Below are positions 31,759 through 45,300 of a DNA stretch of 64,000 bases, piece after piece (positions within the stretch are counted from its first letter, which is position 1; each line of letters starts with the position of its first letter). The stretch spans positions 682,001 through 746,000 of the forward strand of contig VLTN01000008.1 of the NCBI GenBank assembly GCA_008330645.1, in the 5' to 3' direction. The stretch is from Cafeteria roenbergensis (Eukaryota; Sar; Bigyra; Bicosoecida; Cafeteriaceae). A program made the translations under genes and the position numbers. The notes under the pieces are model-generated. The model was not told where the DNA came from. It did no database searches and worked only from the letters and a program-made list of their open reading frames with translations.

Positions 31759-34045
31759 TCAGGTCTCCTTCGGGGAGGCCGCCGCGTCGGCGACGGCGCG
31801 CAGAGCCCGCGAGGAGTCGCCACCCAGGCTGTCGAGCGGCCTGAGGAAGCGGCCCACGAGGGAAGGGTCCGCGGCGATGCCTGCCTTGAACTCCTCCAAG
31901 CTGATCCGGCCGTCCTTGTTGACGTCCATGGCCTCGAAGGCAAACGCGAGGTGGGCTGCCGCCTCATCAGCGTCTTCCCCGTCAGACGCCGCGCCAGCGC
32001 CGGCCAGAGCCGACAGCGCGATGGCGAGCTCCTCGCGCTCCAGGTGCCCGCTGCCGTCCGCGTCCAGGACGTCAAAGCAGAGCTGCAGGGCATCCTCGCC
32101 GCCGCTGCGAAGGGTGGCCAGGCCCGCGACCACCTCCCGAACGTCCACGGAGCCGCTCTCATCCGTGTCGAACAGCTCCCACATGCGGCCCAGCGGCAGG
32201 CCACCGAAGCCGAGTGACTCCATCACGCGCTCGAACTGGCTGCGGTCGGCCGTCAGCTCGGACATGCGGGACAGGGAGGCCTTTCCAGCCGGGGCGGGAG
32301 CCGAGCCCCTTGCGTCCGCCGCGGTCGCCGCGGACGCGCCGGCTGCCGCCCCAGCGGCTGCTGCGTCCGCCGCCTTGGCTTCGTTGAACGCGCGTGCAAT
32401 GGCCTTGATGTGCGCCTCCGAGAAGGACGTCCCGCCCACGAGGTCCTTGAGGGCCGAGTGAACCGGGGAGCGCGCACCCCAGCGGCAGGCGAGGGCGGCG
32501 GCACGGAGCTTGCGCTTGGCGTTGAAGAGGCGCAGCTCGCGCTGGCCAGCGTCGAGGGCAACGTCCGGGTTGGCGTCGTTGTCCGCGAGCCACGGGTGCG
32601 CGAGGCACTGGTCCACGGTGAGGCGGCGGGCCGGGTCCACGTGAAGCATCCCCGAAATGAGGTCCTTGGCTCGGTCGGACACCGTGCCGAAGAGGGAGGG
32701 GTAGAAGACGAACTTTCCCTCGCGGATGACGCGCTTGAGCGCCTCGTCGTGGGAGCGCTTGGGCATGCGGTGGTCCACGTAAAAGGGGGGCGAGCCCCCC
32801 AGCATGATGAACAGCACCACGCCGGCAGACCACACGTCGCCGGCGGGCGACCACACCGGGTGGCGGCCCAGGTGCTCCGGCGCGTTGTACGCCAGAGTGC
32901 CCACGAGCTGCCGCGAGGCTGGGCGGCCGCTCTCGGGCCCGCACTCGTCCTCGCGGTCCGATAGCCCAAAGTCCGCAATCACGCTCACGGCATCGTCGTC
33001 TCCGCGCGCGGAGAGCAGCAGGTTCTCCGGCTTGATGTCGCGGTGGAGGATGCCAGCCTCGTGCAGCCTCTGCAAGCCCACCATCATGTCGCGGAACCGC
33101 GCCGCGGCCGTGCGCTCCGTGTAGCGGCCCATGCCGGCGATGCGCTCGAAGAGATCCCCGCCGGCGCACAGCGGCGTGACGATGCAGAGCCGCTGCACGT
33201 CGAAGATCCGCCCGTAGGCGGCCACGGCTCCAAGAAGGTGGGGCGTGTCCAGCTCGCTGATCTTGCGCATGAAGCCGATCTCCCGCAGCACGGCCAGCTC
33301 CTCTGCACCGGGGCGCGTCCAGCGGAACTGCTTCATGACCTTGATGGCCACCGGGGTGCCGTCGGAACGGCGCTTGCCGAGGTACACGTTGGCGTAGCCC
33401 CCACTGCGGAGGCAGGAGCAGCGGAGCCACACACGGCCAAGGGCGTGGCGGGGCAGGCTCAAGAGAGGAGTGGGCGAGCGGGCGCGCTTGCAGGCGACTG
33501 GGCTCAGAGGCTCCAGTCGCGGTGGCAGGCGGCGGCTGCCCCGCCCGGCAGCAAATCACCGTCGCAACGGGATGAGTCGCAGCGCTGCCCATGCGACGGC
33601 GAGCAGACCCGGCCCCGGAGCAGGCCCGCTGCTTTGCGCAAGTCAGGGGAGCGGCCGCTTGCGTGCTAGGGCAGGCACCCGCGCTGGCTCGCGCACGGCG
33701 ACCGGAGCGGGGCAGTGGACGCCGAGTAGCTGTTGCGCGTGGGCCTCGCGTTCACGGGCGGCAGCCCTCCGGCTGGGCGTCGCGCAGCCGCGCCCCCGGC
33801 CCCAGCTGTCCACCCAAGGCTCAGCGGCAAGCCGGCAGTGCCCTGCCAGGGCGGCGCAGGCCGCCCGGCGCGGCGCCGAGTCGGACTGGCGCGCCTTGGC
33901 GATGCTCCAGGCGCCGAGATTTGCGCCCGCCGGGCGCGCGCGCGCGGCCTCACGTGCCAAGCTTGCGGCCGACGTCCACCTCGAACTCGTCGGTGACGGC
34001 GCCCTCGGACACGTGCTCGGCCAGCAGGTCAGCGAAGGAGGCCAT
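31759..34045 (-). CDS. CDPK-like calcium-regulated serine/threonine kinase with three EF-hands
   Basis: This resembles calcium-dependent protein kinases, which phosphorylate targets when calcium binds their C-terminal EF-hands. Exons on the minus strand are 34045-33954 and 33403-31759, with a 550-bp gtgagg..cag intron and a split ACT codon. The join completes the glycine loop as LGTGGYANVYLGK, and the product is about 578 residues. Kinase landmarks are VAIK (K52), HRDIKPEN (151-158), DFGLS (175-179) and APE. A linker rich in Ala follows. Three EF-hand loops are visible: DTDESGSVDVRE, DADGSGHLEREE and DVNKDGRISLEE; a fourth was not found, so this is not a standard four-EF CDPK. The HRD arginine and DFG aspartate indicate an active enzyme. 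Without exon 1, an in-frame ATG at 33462 lies inside the intron and is not used in this model. Confidence 0.85.
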
Positions 34046-34223
34046 GGCGCTGGTTCCCGCAGGCTTCCCGCCGGGTGCCGAGGATCGACGATCTACCAAC
34101 GCCGCCGCGCCGCCCAGTGCTGCTGGCAGAGCCGCGGCCCGAGCCGCACGGCGCCCCGCCGGCCGGGCCGCTGGCGCCAAGGATCGCGAGCGCGCTCACT
34201 CTCCCCCAACAAGTTTCCGAACC
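34046..34223. promoter_or_regulatory. Putative short divergent promoter
   Basis: The kinase starts leftward at 34045 and the small acidic protein probably starts rightward near 34224, leaving under 180 bp between them. The assignment depends on the tentative start of the right-hand gene. No motif was recognised. Confidence 0.3.
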
Positions 34224-34648
34224 ATGGTGCGCATTGCCGGGGCCCGTGCGCCCCGCCGCGTTTCGCGGAGCCAGCGCTCGCAGCCGGGCCGACGGCCGTT
34301 GTGGCCGGTGGGTCCGGGTCGGCGTTTGCCACCTCGCCCTGTCCACCCAGCCTTCGCTCGGCCGCTGGCGCTTCCTTTCGTGCGCTTGCCTCGCAGGACG
34401 ATGCCACCAAGCCCGCCGCTGCTGCCCCCGCGGAGGCGACCACTCCCGCGCCTGCCAGCGACGCTGCCACCACCGGCGACGACTGGATGACCAGCATGGT
34501 CAACTCCGTCACCGGCTGCTGCGGCGTTTTCGACAAGGCCTCCGCCGGGCGGACCGAGGACGACACCAAGACGGACGGCGAAACGAAGGCCGACGCCGAG
34601 GTCACCACTGGGGATGCAGACAAGGCTGCCGTCGCCAAGACGGAGTGA
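34224..34648 (+). CDS. Small acidic Ala/Thr-rich protein, function unknown
   Basis: The well-supported part is the exon 34397-34648, which follows a cctcgcag acceptor and encodes a low-complexity product: DDATKPAAAAPAEATT, then DDWMTSMVNSVTGCCGVFD with a Cys-Cys pair, then an acidic tail rich in KTD/GETKADAE-type units. The 5' end is uncertain. One in-phase solution is an ATG-only exon at 34224-34226 followed by a gtgcgc donor, giving about 84 residues, but all other introns here start gtgag, so an exon further upstream is possible. There is no signal peptide or membrane span. The Cys-Cys pair could be a lipidation site, which is speculation. I recognise no family. Confidence 0.4.
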
Positions 34649-36369
34649 GCGCCGACCGACCCATTGTTGCCGCGTCTGCTTGCTTTCCAACAAGCGCGGC
34701 GCTTGTCACAACGTGGATCCCCTGCCACCTCGAGGCGTTCCTGGCCTCCAGGAGTGGGCCGCTCGAAAGCGACCCCCACCCCCTGCACTGCCACGCATGC
34801 CCTGGGCGGCGCCCTCGTTGTGGTTGGGGCGCGAACACAGAAGTTGTTGCGTGGTGCTCAGTCGACGCGTTCGCTCCCAAGTGCGCTTCGCCATCCCACA
34901 AGCTTCCGCCGCGCCCATACCACCCGCCCATAACACCGAATACGGGCAGCGGGCTGCGTCCGGGGCGCGAGTTTGGGGCCTTGCTCGCGCTCTGGCAACA
35001 AGACAGAGGCCGCGGTCGCTCCAGAGCTGCAAGTCAGCTGTGCACCCCCTGACTGACGACAAGCGGGCCGGCAGCGCTTCGTGTGGCAGCACCGGGGCAA
35101 GGCGGGAGTGCCACGTGCGCTCGGTTCCAGCAGGTCGGACATGTCTCGGGCCAGACGGCGTGGCGATTTCGCGCGGCCCCCGCAGATGACGGTTGCTCCC
35201 CTTCCGCTCAGCGCGTGCACGGGCCCCCGTGGACCGCTTGCATTGGGCGGCGGGCTCGCAATCGCCTCGCCCGTCTCTCCGGCGAGGGTAGTCGAGGACG
35301 CCTGAGGCTTAACACGCGCCTTGCGAAGCCAGCCCGCCGCTTGGCGTGAGGGAAGTCCTTCCACTCCCGACGTCAGCTCCCCAGAGCCCTCCCTCAGGGC
35401 TCCCTGAGGCGGTACGCCTCCAGGCGCACTGGGCCTGGTGCCGACCCGTGGTGGGCCCACAGCAGCACACGCAGCGGCGGCCGACGCAGGGCGCCTGCGG
35501 GGCAGGACGTCGCTTCTGCAGCAGGCTCCCACGCCTTTCTCGCGGCGGACTCGCGGGATGGCCTGCTGCTTCTGACGTATACAACATCCCTTCGTGCCAG
35601 TTTGCCTCCTGCATGCCGGGGGCACCAGAGCTTGCCCCATGAGACAGCCGACGTAGCCAGGAAACACCGCCCCCCCCAGCGACTGCTGGGGTCCCCGCCA
35701 CCAACAGCATGGGGCAGCCAAGCAGGAGGCCCCGCCTCGATTCGAATCTCGTCCCGATGCGTGGTTGTGGCTGGGGCGGACGTCGGATGGCAGCATGGCG
35801 CAAAGAGCTGGAGACAGCGCAATGACAGCCGCGTGCGAAACTCGGGTCTGTCGTCACCAGGCGCGTCCCGCTCCTGGTTCCTGGCACCCCATCTCAAACA
35901 GGACCGCCGCGCAGCTGCCGAAAGCTAGAGCCTTCGCCCTTCGGCCCAGGGTGCAGCGCGGTTTTGGGAGGGCGGCAGACGCGCGAGCTGCCCGCAGGGG
36001 CCTGTGTGACTGAAGAAGCCTCACACACATCGGCACACGCACCGGCAAACCGCTGCGACTCGGCTCTTGTCAAAAGTGCCGCCGAGTGGCGCGAGGTTGC
36101 AGCCACGCCGCATGCCGGTTGGGCACGACATCCTCGGTTCGTGCGCAGCCATTCGCCCGGCCAAGAGACCGCACTCCCTGGCAAGCTCCAGCAGCTTGGC
36201 CTCGCGAGGGAAACTTAGCACCGACGGCCCATTTGGCCTTGTGTGACGTCTGGGGTGTTGTCCAAGTTGGACGCAGCAGAGCAGGTTCCTTGCGCAGGCA
36301 ACTGGCGACTGGTTGCAGCGGAAAGCTCAGCTTTGGGGCTCGCCGGGGCCGACACTCGTCAGATGAAAT
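34649..36369. other. Long spacer without recognised genes
   Basis: About 1.7 kb separate the small acidic gene from the SHPRH-like gene. Open frames of up to about 310 codons exist on the minus strand but are Arg/Gly/Pro-rich with scattered Cys and no domain logic, so I treat them as chance frames. Composition is slightly less GC-rich toward 36200. The helicase promoter should lie at its right end. Confidence 0.5.
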
Positions 36370-39300
36370 ATGCCCAGGCGCAAGTCGCCAGCCCCTCGGC
36401 GGCTTAGGGAGGCCGAAAAGCGTGCTCGCGAAAGCGATGACGCACCAGCCACGCGGTTGACGATCGCGCCCGGAATAGCAGTCGCCCGCGACTCCGTTCT
36501 TGCGAGGTTGGCGCGCCGCAGTACAGCTGCTGAGCTGGCAGCGAAGCTTGGGTTGGAGGCGGAGGCGGCGACGAGTCAGGCTCCAGCAGCCAAGCGCGCG
36601 CGCGGCCCGACGCAGCACGTCCGCGCCCGGCCGAAGGCCGCCGCAACAGTCCGCTCTGGCGACCTTCACGGACCAGCACCACCCACGCTTGAGCTCTCCT
36701 GCATCGCGGGTGCGGCATGCACGCTTGCGCTTCCGTCGGAGCTGGCAGCAACTCGCAAGCGGCACAAGCGGGCCCGCAACAACCGCGACCCACGCGCCGA
36801 CGCCGACGCTGATGCAGACGCGGTCGCCGCCCTGACGGCCCTGATGGACTCAGGCAGTGTCAGCGAACGCCACGGACTGGAGGCCTTTGGAGGGCCGAGG
36901 CAGCTGCGCGTCCCGATGTCGGCCACGGCCGTGACGGAGGGGCTGTTGCTGGCCCCTCCGGATGGCCACAAGGCAGCTGCGCTGCGCTTCGTCTGCTCAT
37001 GGCCGCAGCTTGCCGACGCGCTGGCAGTGGCAGAGGGCGCCCGGTGGATCCCCGGAGCGACGCTTCGAGCGCTGGTGCTGGCCAGGGCGCTGGCCATCGA
37101 CCGCGCAGAGCTGCTGCTTCAGCCGGGACCGGCGAGCCCCTGTAGCGACCCCGGGGGCCGCGAAGCTGCTCCACAGGACCCAGCCCAGTCCTGCTGCCCG
37201 CCGCCGCAGGGAGAAGGGCGTCAGCCGCCGACGCTGGCCGCGCCCGGGCTGCCCGGCGACGTCGGCGGGAATGCAGAGGCGGCCGCCACGGGCGCAGCCG
37301 CCGGCCGGCTGCACGCTGTGCTTTCCATCGGCACGGCCGCCTCTGCCCTGGTGACCTTGCTCCACCCCGGCCAGCCGGTGCCGCCCGAGGCAGCGTGGCG
37401 CGCGTGCAAGGCGGGGCCGCGCCTGGCGCTGGCGCTTGCCGCTCTCAGGCTCTGCAGGCTCAGGGGTGCAAGCCGCTGGTCGCCCCACGGCTCTGCTGGG
37501 GCTGCGCACGACAGCTCCCCTCGCGGCAGGGGCTGTGCTCAGCCCGCACATTCACCAGCGAGCGGGCGCAGCGCTCTCGCTTCCCCGCCCGCACCGGAAC
37601 CCTGCTCCTCGTCCTCGTCTTCGTCGTCCTCTTCGTCGTCCTCTTCGTCGTCCTCTTCGTCGTCCTCGTCCTCAGCCTCCTCGTCCGTGCGTTCGCCCTC
37701 GGCGGGCAGTGCCGACCGCGCCGTGGCGATGACAGTGGGGTCCCTGCTTGCTGCAGCTGCCCCGCCCCCGGCGCTGCCCGACCCAGGCGAGGATGCCGCT
37801 GCAGTGGCGGCCGCCAAGCACCTTCCTCGGCCACTGCAGGCGGCCGACTGGGACGCAGAGTCCTCCGGAGCGGCGCAGGGCCAAGACTCTTGCGCCCCGG
37901 GTGGAGGTCAAACACCCCGCCCCTGCGACCCAGCAGCTGCTTCCACGAGCGGCAGCGATGGGTGGGTGCGACCACAGGCGCGCTTGCGGGCTGGGCTGCA
38001 GCTTCGCGCGTACCAGTCACGCGCTGTGAAGTGGGCGGTCGCGAGGGAAACCCGCTGCGGCGCCGAAGCGACCGCCCGTGTGCCGATCAAACAAAACGAG
38101 GAGGGCCGATCGGCCTCGCCGCCATCGGCCCGCGGCCGAGCGGCAGCGCTTCCTGCGCCGTCGCCCTCCACGGGAGGGAGTGGCGCCCGGCAGACGGGAG
38201 CCTCGGAGGAAGCCTCGTTGGGCCCGCATGCTGCTCTGTGGCAGCTCATTCCCTGCCTGCAGCAGCCGACTGGGTTGCGGGCGGCCAAGAGCTCGGGCGA
38301 CAGTCCAGGCTTGCCTGGTCAGCTCAGTGGCAGCGCGCAGTCTGCAGGGCATGCTGAGCCGCCCGCAAGCAGATCATCGCCAATGCCTGCGCCGTGCACG
38401 GAGGCTGGTTCAGAGGGCGACGCGGCATTCCGAGCAGAGGGTCAATCGGGGGATGGTGTCCCTCAGCCGCGTTCGTTCGCCGCAGTACCCGCAGAAGCAG
38501 CACTAGATGGCCCAGCCAGCGCCTTGGACTGCGGGGAAAGGTGCGGCTGGTGGGCGTTCCACATGGCCACGGGAGCGCTTGCATTGCTGCAGCCTCATCC
38601 CGCGCCAGCGGCGCTGGGCGGCAGCGGGAGTGGCCCGTCTGGCAGCACCGATCGGCTGACAGTGCCACCCAGAGCAGTGGCGACGCGCAACTGGTGGGCC
38701 AAGCAGCTTGGGCCGCAGGGCGCTGCACCGGTGGCCGCCGCCGCAGAGGTGTGTCAACCAGACGCAGGTAGGGCCGGTGCTGGCGCGACAGCGCCTGGGC
38801 TTGCGGGCGGAGCGGGCTGCACGCGGCCGCCCCTGCACGCATCAGTCAGAGGGGGAGTGCTGGCCGACGAAATGGGGCTGGGGAAGACCGTGGAAGCCCT
38901 GGCACTGGTGGCTGCCGCGCCCGCCTGGCCAAACCGGCGGCTGCCTCCGGCAAGTTCGCTGCTTTGCTGGACGATGTGCGGTGCGTCGCGTCGGGCCCTT
39001 GGGGCCGTCCCGCAAGGCCAGCAGTGCCTCTCAGGAGCCGTGTCCGTCACCGCAGAGCCGTTGCCGCCGCCCCCAGCAGCCCCGGACGGCCTAGGGGTGG
39101 AAGCTGGGATTGTGACTGCAGGCACCGCTCGCGCTGAGGCTGCTGAACCGCGAACCAGTGAATCGGCGCCAGCGCCAGCGGCGGCGGCGCAGTGGTGTGT
39201 GGGGCCCTTCGAGCCGCTTCAGTGGGCACGCTGCGAGCGTTGCGGCTGGTGGGACGTTGCAGCAGCCCGAGGCGTTTCGCTCGCCGTCAGGGCTGGACGA

Positions 39301-42300
39301 CGGTCGGTATCGCTCCACCCAAGTGACGTCGCGGACGGGTCGGCATTGCGGCGCGCCGAAGAAGAAGGGACCATCGGCCGCGCCGAGCTCCTGCAGTCCA
39401 CCGGGTTGGCGGGTGCCGCGCCCCAAGGCCTCCATTGGGGCGCGCTGCCGCCAGGTGCTGGAGGCAAAAACGCGCCGTCCTGGATCCAGCTGCTTTCGGG
39501 CTCGAGGTCTGCATTGGACGCCGGTTCGAGGCTCTGCCCGGAGGGATGGTCGCTGCTCGGGTGGCGCGCAGCCGCGGTTGTGGACGCAGCGGCGGCGGCT
39601 GCGGCAGAGAGTCTGCAAAGGGCAGCGGCGGCGGAACACGAGGCAGCGCGTCGCAGCACCTGCGGCGCTGCGCCTGCAGCGCGAGTGGCTTCGCCTGGGG
39701 ACGAGTTTCTTCGTACAGCTGACCCAGACGTGGATCATGCTGCTTCACAGGGCACTGCAGTGCACCAGCGCGAGCCTGCTCCTGTCGAAAAGGCGGCGGC
39801 CATGGCGGTCGAGCGGCCAAGCCAACCGTCGTGCAGCCGCTCCTCCCCGGGCTCGGCAACGAGCCTCGCTTGCGCCCCTGGCGGGGCAGCGGTGCCGAGC
39901 GCCGAGCCAGAGCGGCGGCCCGTCGCTCTATGGCAGGCAGCCGATGCGCTCGTGGCTGCTCGGGCAGCGGCGCGTCTGTGCCGAGCTGGCTGCCCCCGCA
40001 AGTGCAGCCAGTGTGTCGCACTCGCTGCATCCGTCTCAACGCAAGTCGCCGGGGAGCAGCAGGAGGGCTCGGAGCCGCCCGTCGCCGGCCCCACGCTGGT
40101 GTTGTGCCCGGACGCGCTGACGGAGCAGTGGCGGTCGGAGGTGCGGCGGCATTGCTCGCAGGCTGGTCGGGGAGAAGCGGATGGGGAGCTGCCGAGAGCC
40201 CAGCGAGCGCGACCTGCTGGGGCTCGTTGTGGAACGCCCCTCCCTGAGAAATCCGACGAAGACGCCTCGGGCGGCGCTGGCGGCCGCGACGGTCCAGGCG
40301 GCAAGCTAGCCGCGGCCCCCGACCGCCCGCCTCGGGGTGGCGACTGCGGGGACGAGAAGGCCGCTCATGCCTCGGAGCGCCCCAGCCTCGAGGGTGCCGG
40401 CGGCGGCCCTTGCAGCGCAGCGGTGCCCAGATCCGCCACTTCCTCGGCAAGCGGCAGGGCGGTCCGGTCACCGTCCGACTCGCTGCCCTCCCCCCCCCGC
40501 CCACTGCGGGTGCACTTCTTCAGCGGGACGGCCAAGGCGTGCGAGGCCCTGCGATCGGCCAAGGACTCACTCCGGACAGCCGTGGAGGCGGTATCAGACA
40601 AGCTCGCGTCGGCGGTGCGCCACGCAGCTGCCACAGGCAGCCCGGCGGTGACCAGGGCAGATGCCGCGTCTCTCATCTCCTCGCTGTGCAGGGTAGGAGC
40701 GTCCTTGCGCGCAGTGGTGCTGGCTGGCACCGGACTGAGCCCTGTGGCAATCGCCTCGTCGTTTGATGTGGTGGTGTGCAGCCTGGGCTCCGGCACGGCA
40801 GAGCCAGCGCTCCACGAGGTGGCGCTGCGCGCCGCCAACACTTCAGGCGGTGTTGCTCCGTCGGGGCGCCACGCGCAGTCTCGGCGCGCTATTGCGAGCC
40901 AGCGCGGCCGTTCGAAGGCGTCCGACGAGGACACGCAGCGGCGCGAGGCCGCGGCAGCTGACCGCGCAGCGGCCCGAGCAAGTGCCACTGCCGTGGCCAT
41001 GGCGGATGCGCAACGGAACGAAGCAGCTTTGCTTGGAAGGGGGTCTGGCGCGAAGCATATTGTTGCGCGGCTGGGGCCCCGGCGCCCGGTCCCGTCAGCT
41101 CTACTCGCAGTTTCCTGGTGGAGGGTGATGGTGGACGAAATCCAGGACACGCAGTCCGCCCAGCGGCAGGGCTCTCGCTCCACTGGAATCCCTGCCACGG
41201 GTGATGGCGCGCAAGCGCTGGCAACTGCACGGTCACGCGCTGCAGGCAGTGAGGCGCAGGCGCCGAGTGCCGAGGCCGGCCGCAGCGAAGAGCCACCAAT
41301 GCCTGACGTGACGCTGCCTGCCTGGCTCGCGTCGGCGCAGGCGCGCACTTCAGCCGTTGCAGTTGCGGCCGCGAAGCTCGTGGCAGGAGTGCGCGCGCGA
41401 AACCGGTGGTGCATCTCGGGCACGCCGCTTCGCCAGCGAGTGAGCGACTACTCGTCTCTCACCTCGTTGTTGCAGGCAGAACCCTTTGCCAGCCACCCGT
41501 CAGCCGTGGCCATGCTAGCAGAGCTTGCAAACCGCGGCGACGACGGAGCGAAGCGCCTGCTCGTGCGCTCCTGCCAAGAGCTGGTGTGGCGATCGACGAA
41601 GCAGAGCGTGAAGGACGAGCTCCGCCTGCCGCCCCTGCTCAGGGAGACCATACTCGTGCCGCTGGGCAGCGTGGAGCGAGAGTTCTACGCGCGAGTATGG
41701 GCGGAGTGCGAGGGGTCGGTGGGACGGCTGCGGGCGGAGCTGGTCGCCTCGCTGCAGCCGACGCTGCGCTCCGACGGGGGCGTCGGAGGAGGAGGAGGAG
41801 GAGGAGGAGGAGGAGGAGGAGGAGGAGGCGGCGGCGCAGCAGGCAGTGCCGGGTTCAGCACCAGCTCGAGCCTCGACGGGCGCAGCGCTGCGACGAACCG
41901 GCCCAAGCGCGCACGTCGGCCCTCGGACCCGGCCAGCGATGCCGAGGTCGCCGCGGCCCTTGCCCCGCTCACAGCGCTTCGCCAGGCATGCGTGCACCCG
42001 GCCGTGGCGCGGGGGTCTGACATCGGCAGGGCCGTCGCGAGGGCAGCGGCGACGGCGTCACGGGGCGACGCCACTGGAAACGGCGGCAGGGGCCGCGGGC
42101 CAGGAGGCAGGGCCGCAGCGCTGGAGATGTCCGCCATCGCACTGGGCATGGCCACTGAGGGCCGCATTGCTTGCGAAACCGCGCTTTCGGAGCACATCTT
42201 CTGGCTGCACGCCGAGGCTGGGTTGCGGGCCGCGGCTGGCCAGCTGGGGGCAGCAGAGCGGCTGTACCGGCTGGCCCTGCAGCGCGCGGCCGCAGCGGCC

Positions 42301-45300
42301 GGCGATGGGCGAGCGGCCCCCATCCAGCTGATGCACACTTGCAAGCGCCTGTCTGTGGTGCTGGCCGGCAGGCAGGCGGCGGCGGCGGCCGCTCCGTTGC
42401 ACCAGATCCAAGCACAGCAGCGCGGCGACGGTGAATGGCAGCCAGCCGGGCGGCGTATGCGGGAGCTGCCGGCCGACGCAGGTCAGCCAGACGCCGAAGC
42501 GGCTGCGCTTGGCGGCGCGTCGGAGCGGCTGCGGGCGGTGCTGCTGCGCGCTTCGACGGAGGCGTCCGCGCTGGCGCTGCAACGACTTGTGGAATCGGTG
42601 ACCGCCTCGGCAAGGTGCGCGGCGGCAGCTGCCGCTACGGCAGCGGCTGACCAGGAAGCTGAAGCCGGAAGTGATGCCAGCAGCCCTGCTGAGCAGTCAC
42701 GTGCCGCTCGCGCGCCCCATGGGACGGCAGCGGAAGAGCCAGCCCCTCGCGGCACCGGAGAGGGCGACGCTCGCCGAGAGAGCACCGCCGCACCTAGGCC
42801 AGAGGCAGCTCCGCCAGCGTCCGCTGCAGTTGCCGCTGGCTTTGGTCTGCCGCACGTGCCTCCAGCTCCGGCGTGGCTGGTGGCACGACTCGATGCCTCT
42901 TCCCACCGCCTGGCGCCGCCTGCCCTCGTTGGGCTGCTCAGGCAAGTGGGCTCTGCCGGGTCGCTGCTCTGCCGTCGGGCGGCTGGCGCCCTTCGCAGCT
43001 GGGGCCTCGACCCGATGTTTCGGCGAGACCTGGCGGTATGGCGCGACGAAGCGGGCGTGTCTCGAGCGGAAGCGACGCTGCTGCGAGCAGCCGCCGTCAC
43101 TCCGCACGACGTGGCGTCCATCCCATCGGCTGCGGCAACCCTCCCTGGGGGGGGTGGGGCTCTGCAATCAAGAGGCCTGCAGTCCAGCCATCAGGCAAGC
43201 GGGGTGTTTGTGGTCCAGGGTCAGGCAAGACCCCGCCAGACTGTCACGGCAGCCCGAATTTGCGGACTTGGCGCTGCAGGCGACGCTGGCAGGAGCCGCT
43301 TGCATCCACCAGCCGTGGGGTCGTCGGCGAGCTTGAGTGAAGCCCTCCTGAGCGACGCTGTTGCCGCTGCAGCAACTGCAAGCCAGCTAGTGTGGCGGGG
43401 CGTATCGCTTCCGTCGTTGGCTCACAGGCTGGAGGAGGCCCTGTCTGCCCTCCAGCGCTGTCGCGATGCCTCTTTGATGCTGGCTCTGCTCGCTGCCTGC
43501 CCCACAGCAGTGGACATTGATGTCAGCGTCGTCTGCCACATATGCAAGCGGGATCGCAGCCGTGCAGGTATCCGCTGCGTGGCATGCTCTGCGGCCATGG
43601 CTGCCACCGCATTTCGAAGTTGCTTGCTGGTGGACGCGGCCGCAGCGGTGCCGACGTCAGCAGCCGCTGCACGGGGCCTTAGCATGGAGGAGGCGTCGGA
43701 GGAAGCGGTCTTGTCCGCAGACCAAGCCTTGCTGTGGCGGCGACAGCGTGGCCGGGGAGGCGGGACAAGGAGCAGAAGCAGAGGAGTGCGCAGCGGAAGC
43801 AGGGGCACGAAATGGGGCTCTGCTTCCAGCTCCGCTGGCCAGACTTCCAAGCGTGATCAACTTCCTGGTGTTGGGCAATTGGCAGGCAGTGCGCCAAGCG
43901 GCGATGGGTTCGTTGCAGCAACCGGAGTGGAGCGCATTCGAGCCGAGACTGCTCTCAGTCGCGTGTTCCGCGCTGTGACAAATCTGCCGTCCATGCCCTC
44001 GCCCCAACGGCTAAGCCTTCAACAGCTCCTTTCCTCGCTCAGCAGGGAGGCCGCTCTGCTGGAGGCGCTGACAAGATCCTTGGTCGATAGGCAGAACGTC
44101 ATCGACGAGACCAACACAGCACTGCTTGCTCCCACGCTCATTCCAGAGGCAAGCACGGACGTCTCGTCTCCCCGTTCGCCAGATCAGCGGCAGCAGCAGC
44201 TGCAGCCCAAGGCCACTTCGTCGCCAGAGGCTGCCGACCGCGCCGAGACTAGCGCCACCGGCCCTGCAGCCCGCCACAGGCCCCTGACGGAAGAGGAGGA
44301 GTCTCTGATGCTCTGTCCATCCGAGCTCCCAGCGCGCCTCGCAGAGGCAGAGGCTGGGGTGGCTGCCTCGGCTTCCGCCTTGGAGACTGCCAAGTCAGGG
44401 GCGCGGTTTCGACGATCGCTTGCGATGGATGCTGGGTCAGACCTTACAGCAGAGATGGAGTCGCTCAATTCCCGCGTGGCGGAGCTGGCCGCCGCTGGCG
44501 TGCCAGACTTTGCATCGCGTTGGGCCGCGCAGCGCTCGGTCGAACCGCGCGAGCCAGCAGCCAGCTGTGCGGGGAGCAACGGGGCGGACCACGTTGCGGG
44601 AGGCGAGGAGTGCATGTGCTGCCTCCGGGCATGGGGAGATGTGGCGAAGGAGCAGTGCGAGCAGGACGAAGCGGCCTCCGCCCCTGAGGGAGGGGGCAAG
44701 AGTGCCGGCGGCGTTTCCGCTGGCGCGCAGCCCTCTCCGGAAGAGCAGCACCAACCTGCGCGCGAGGCTGCACAACGAAGTGAATTCAGCAGCTGGCCGG
44801 GTGGGGACCTGGGCCGCAGACGGTTTCGGCTTGCTCGCGCCGCCGTCCCTCCCGGGTGTCAAGCGGCCCTGCAGTGTGGTCACTTCGTGTGCGGGCTCTG
44901 CTACGCTCAGCTGCGAGCCAGGAGCGTGAAGGTGTGCCCGCAGTGCAGGAAGCCAACGGTTCTGGTGGGAGCAGTGGCTCTGCCGGGGTCAGCCCTGCAC
45001 CAGTCTGCGCCTGCCGAACGCGGCCCAGAAGGCGAGCCAGCAGGCGGGAGGCCAAGCGCTGCAGACGCGTCTTCTGGCAGCGCACCAGTCGCCAACTTGA
45101 GGCCCGAGGCCCGTGCCGATTGGTCGGCGGAAGCAAAGAAGCCAGCTGAGGGCGTTTCGACAACTCGAGACGGGGTGGCGCGTGCAGTGTCGCGAGGCGG
45201 CCTGGTTCGGGCAGCGCTTGGGCTTGGCCAGCGCTCCGCCACCGACTTAGCCCGGGTGATGGGGATTCGAGGCGATTTCGGCGCAAAGGCGGCAACAGTG

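Noticed and set aside
35725-35750. GATTCGAATC near 35737 as a tRNA T-arm
   Set aside because: The flanking stems do not pair on either strand.
34858-35796. A 312-codon minus-strand open frame in the long spacer
   Set aside because: It is low-complexity, Arg/Gly/Pro-rich, and has no splice or domain support.
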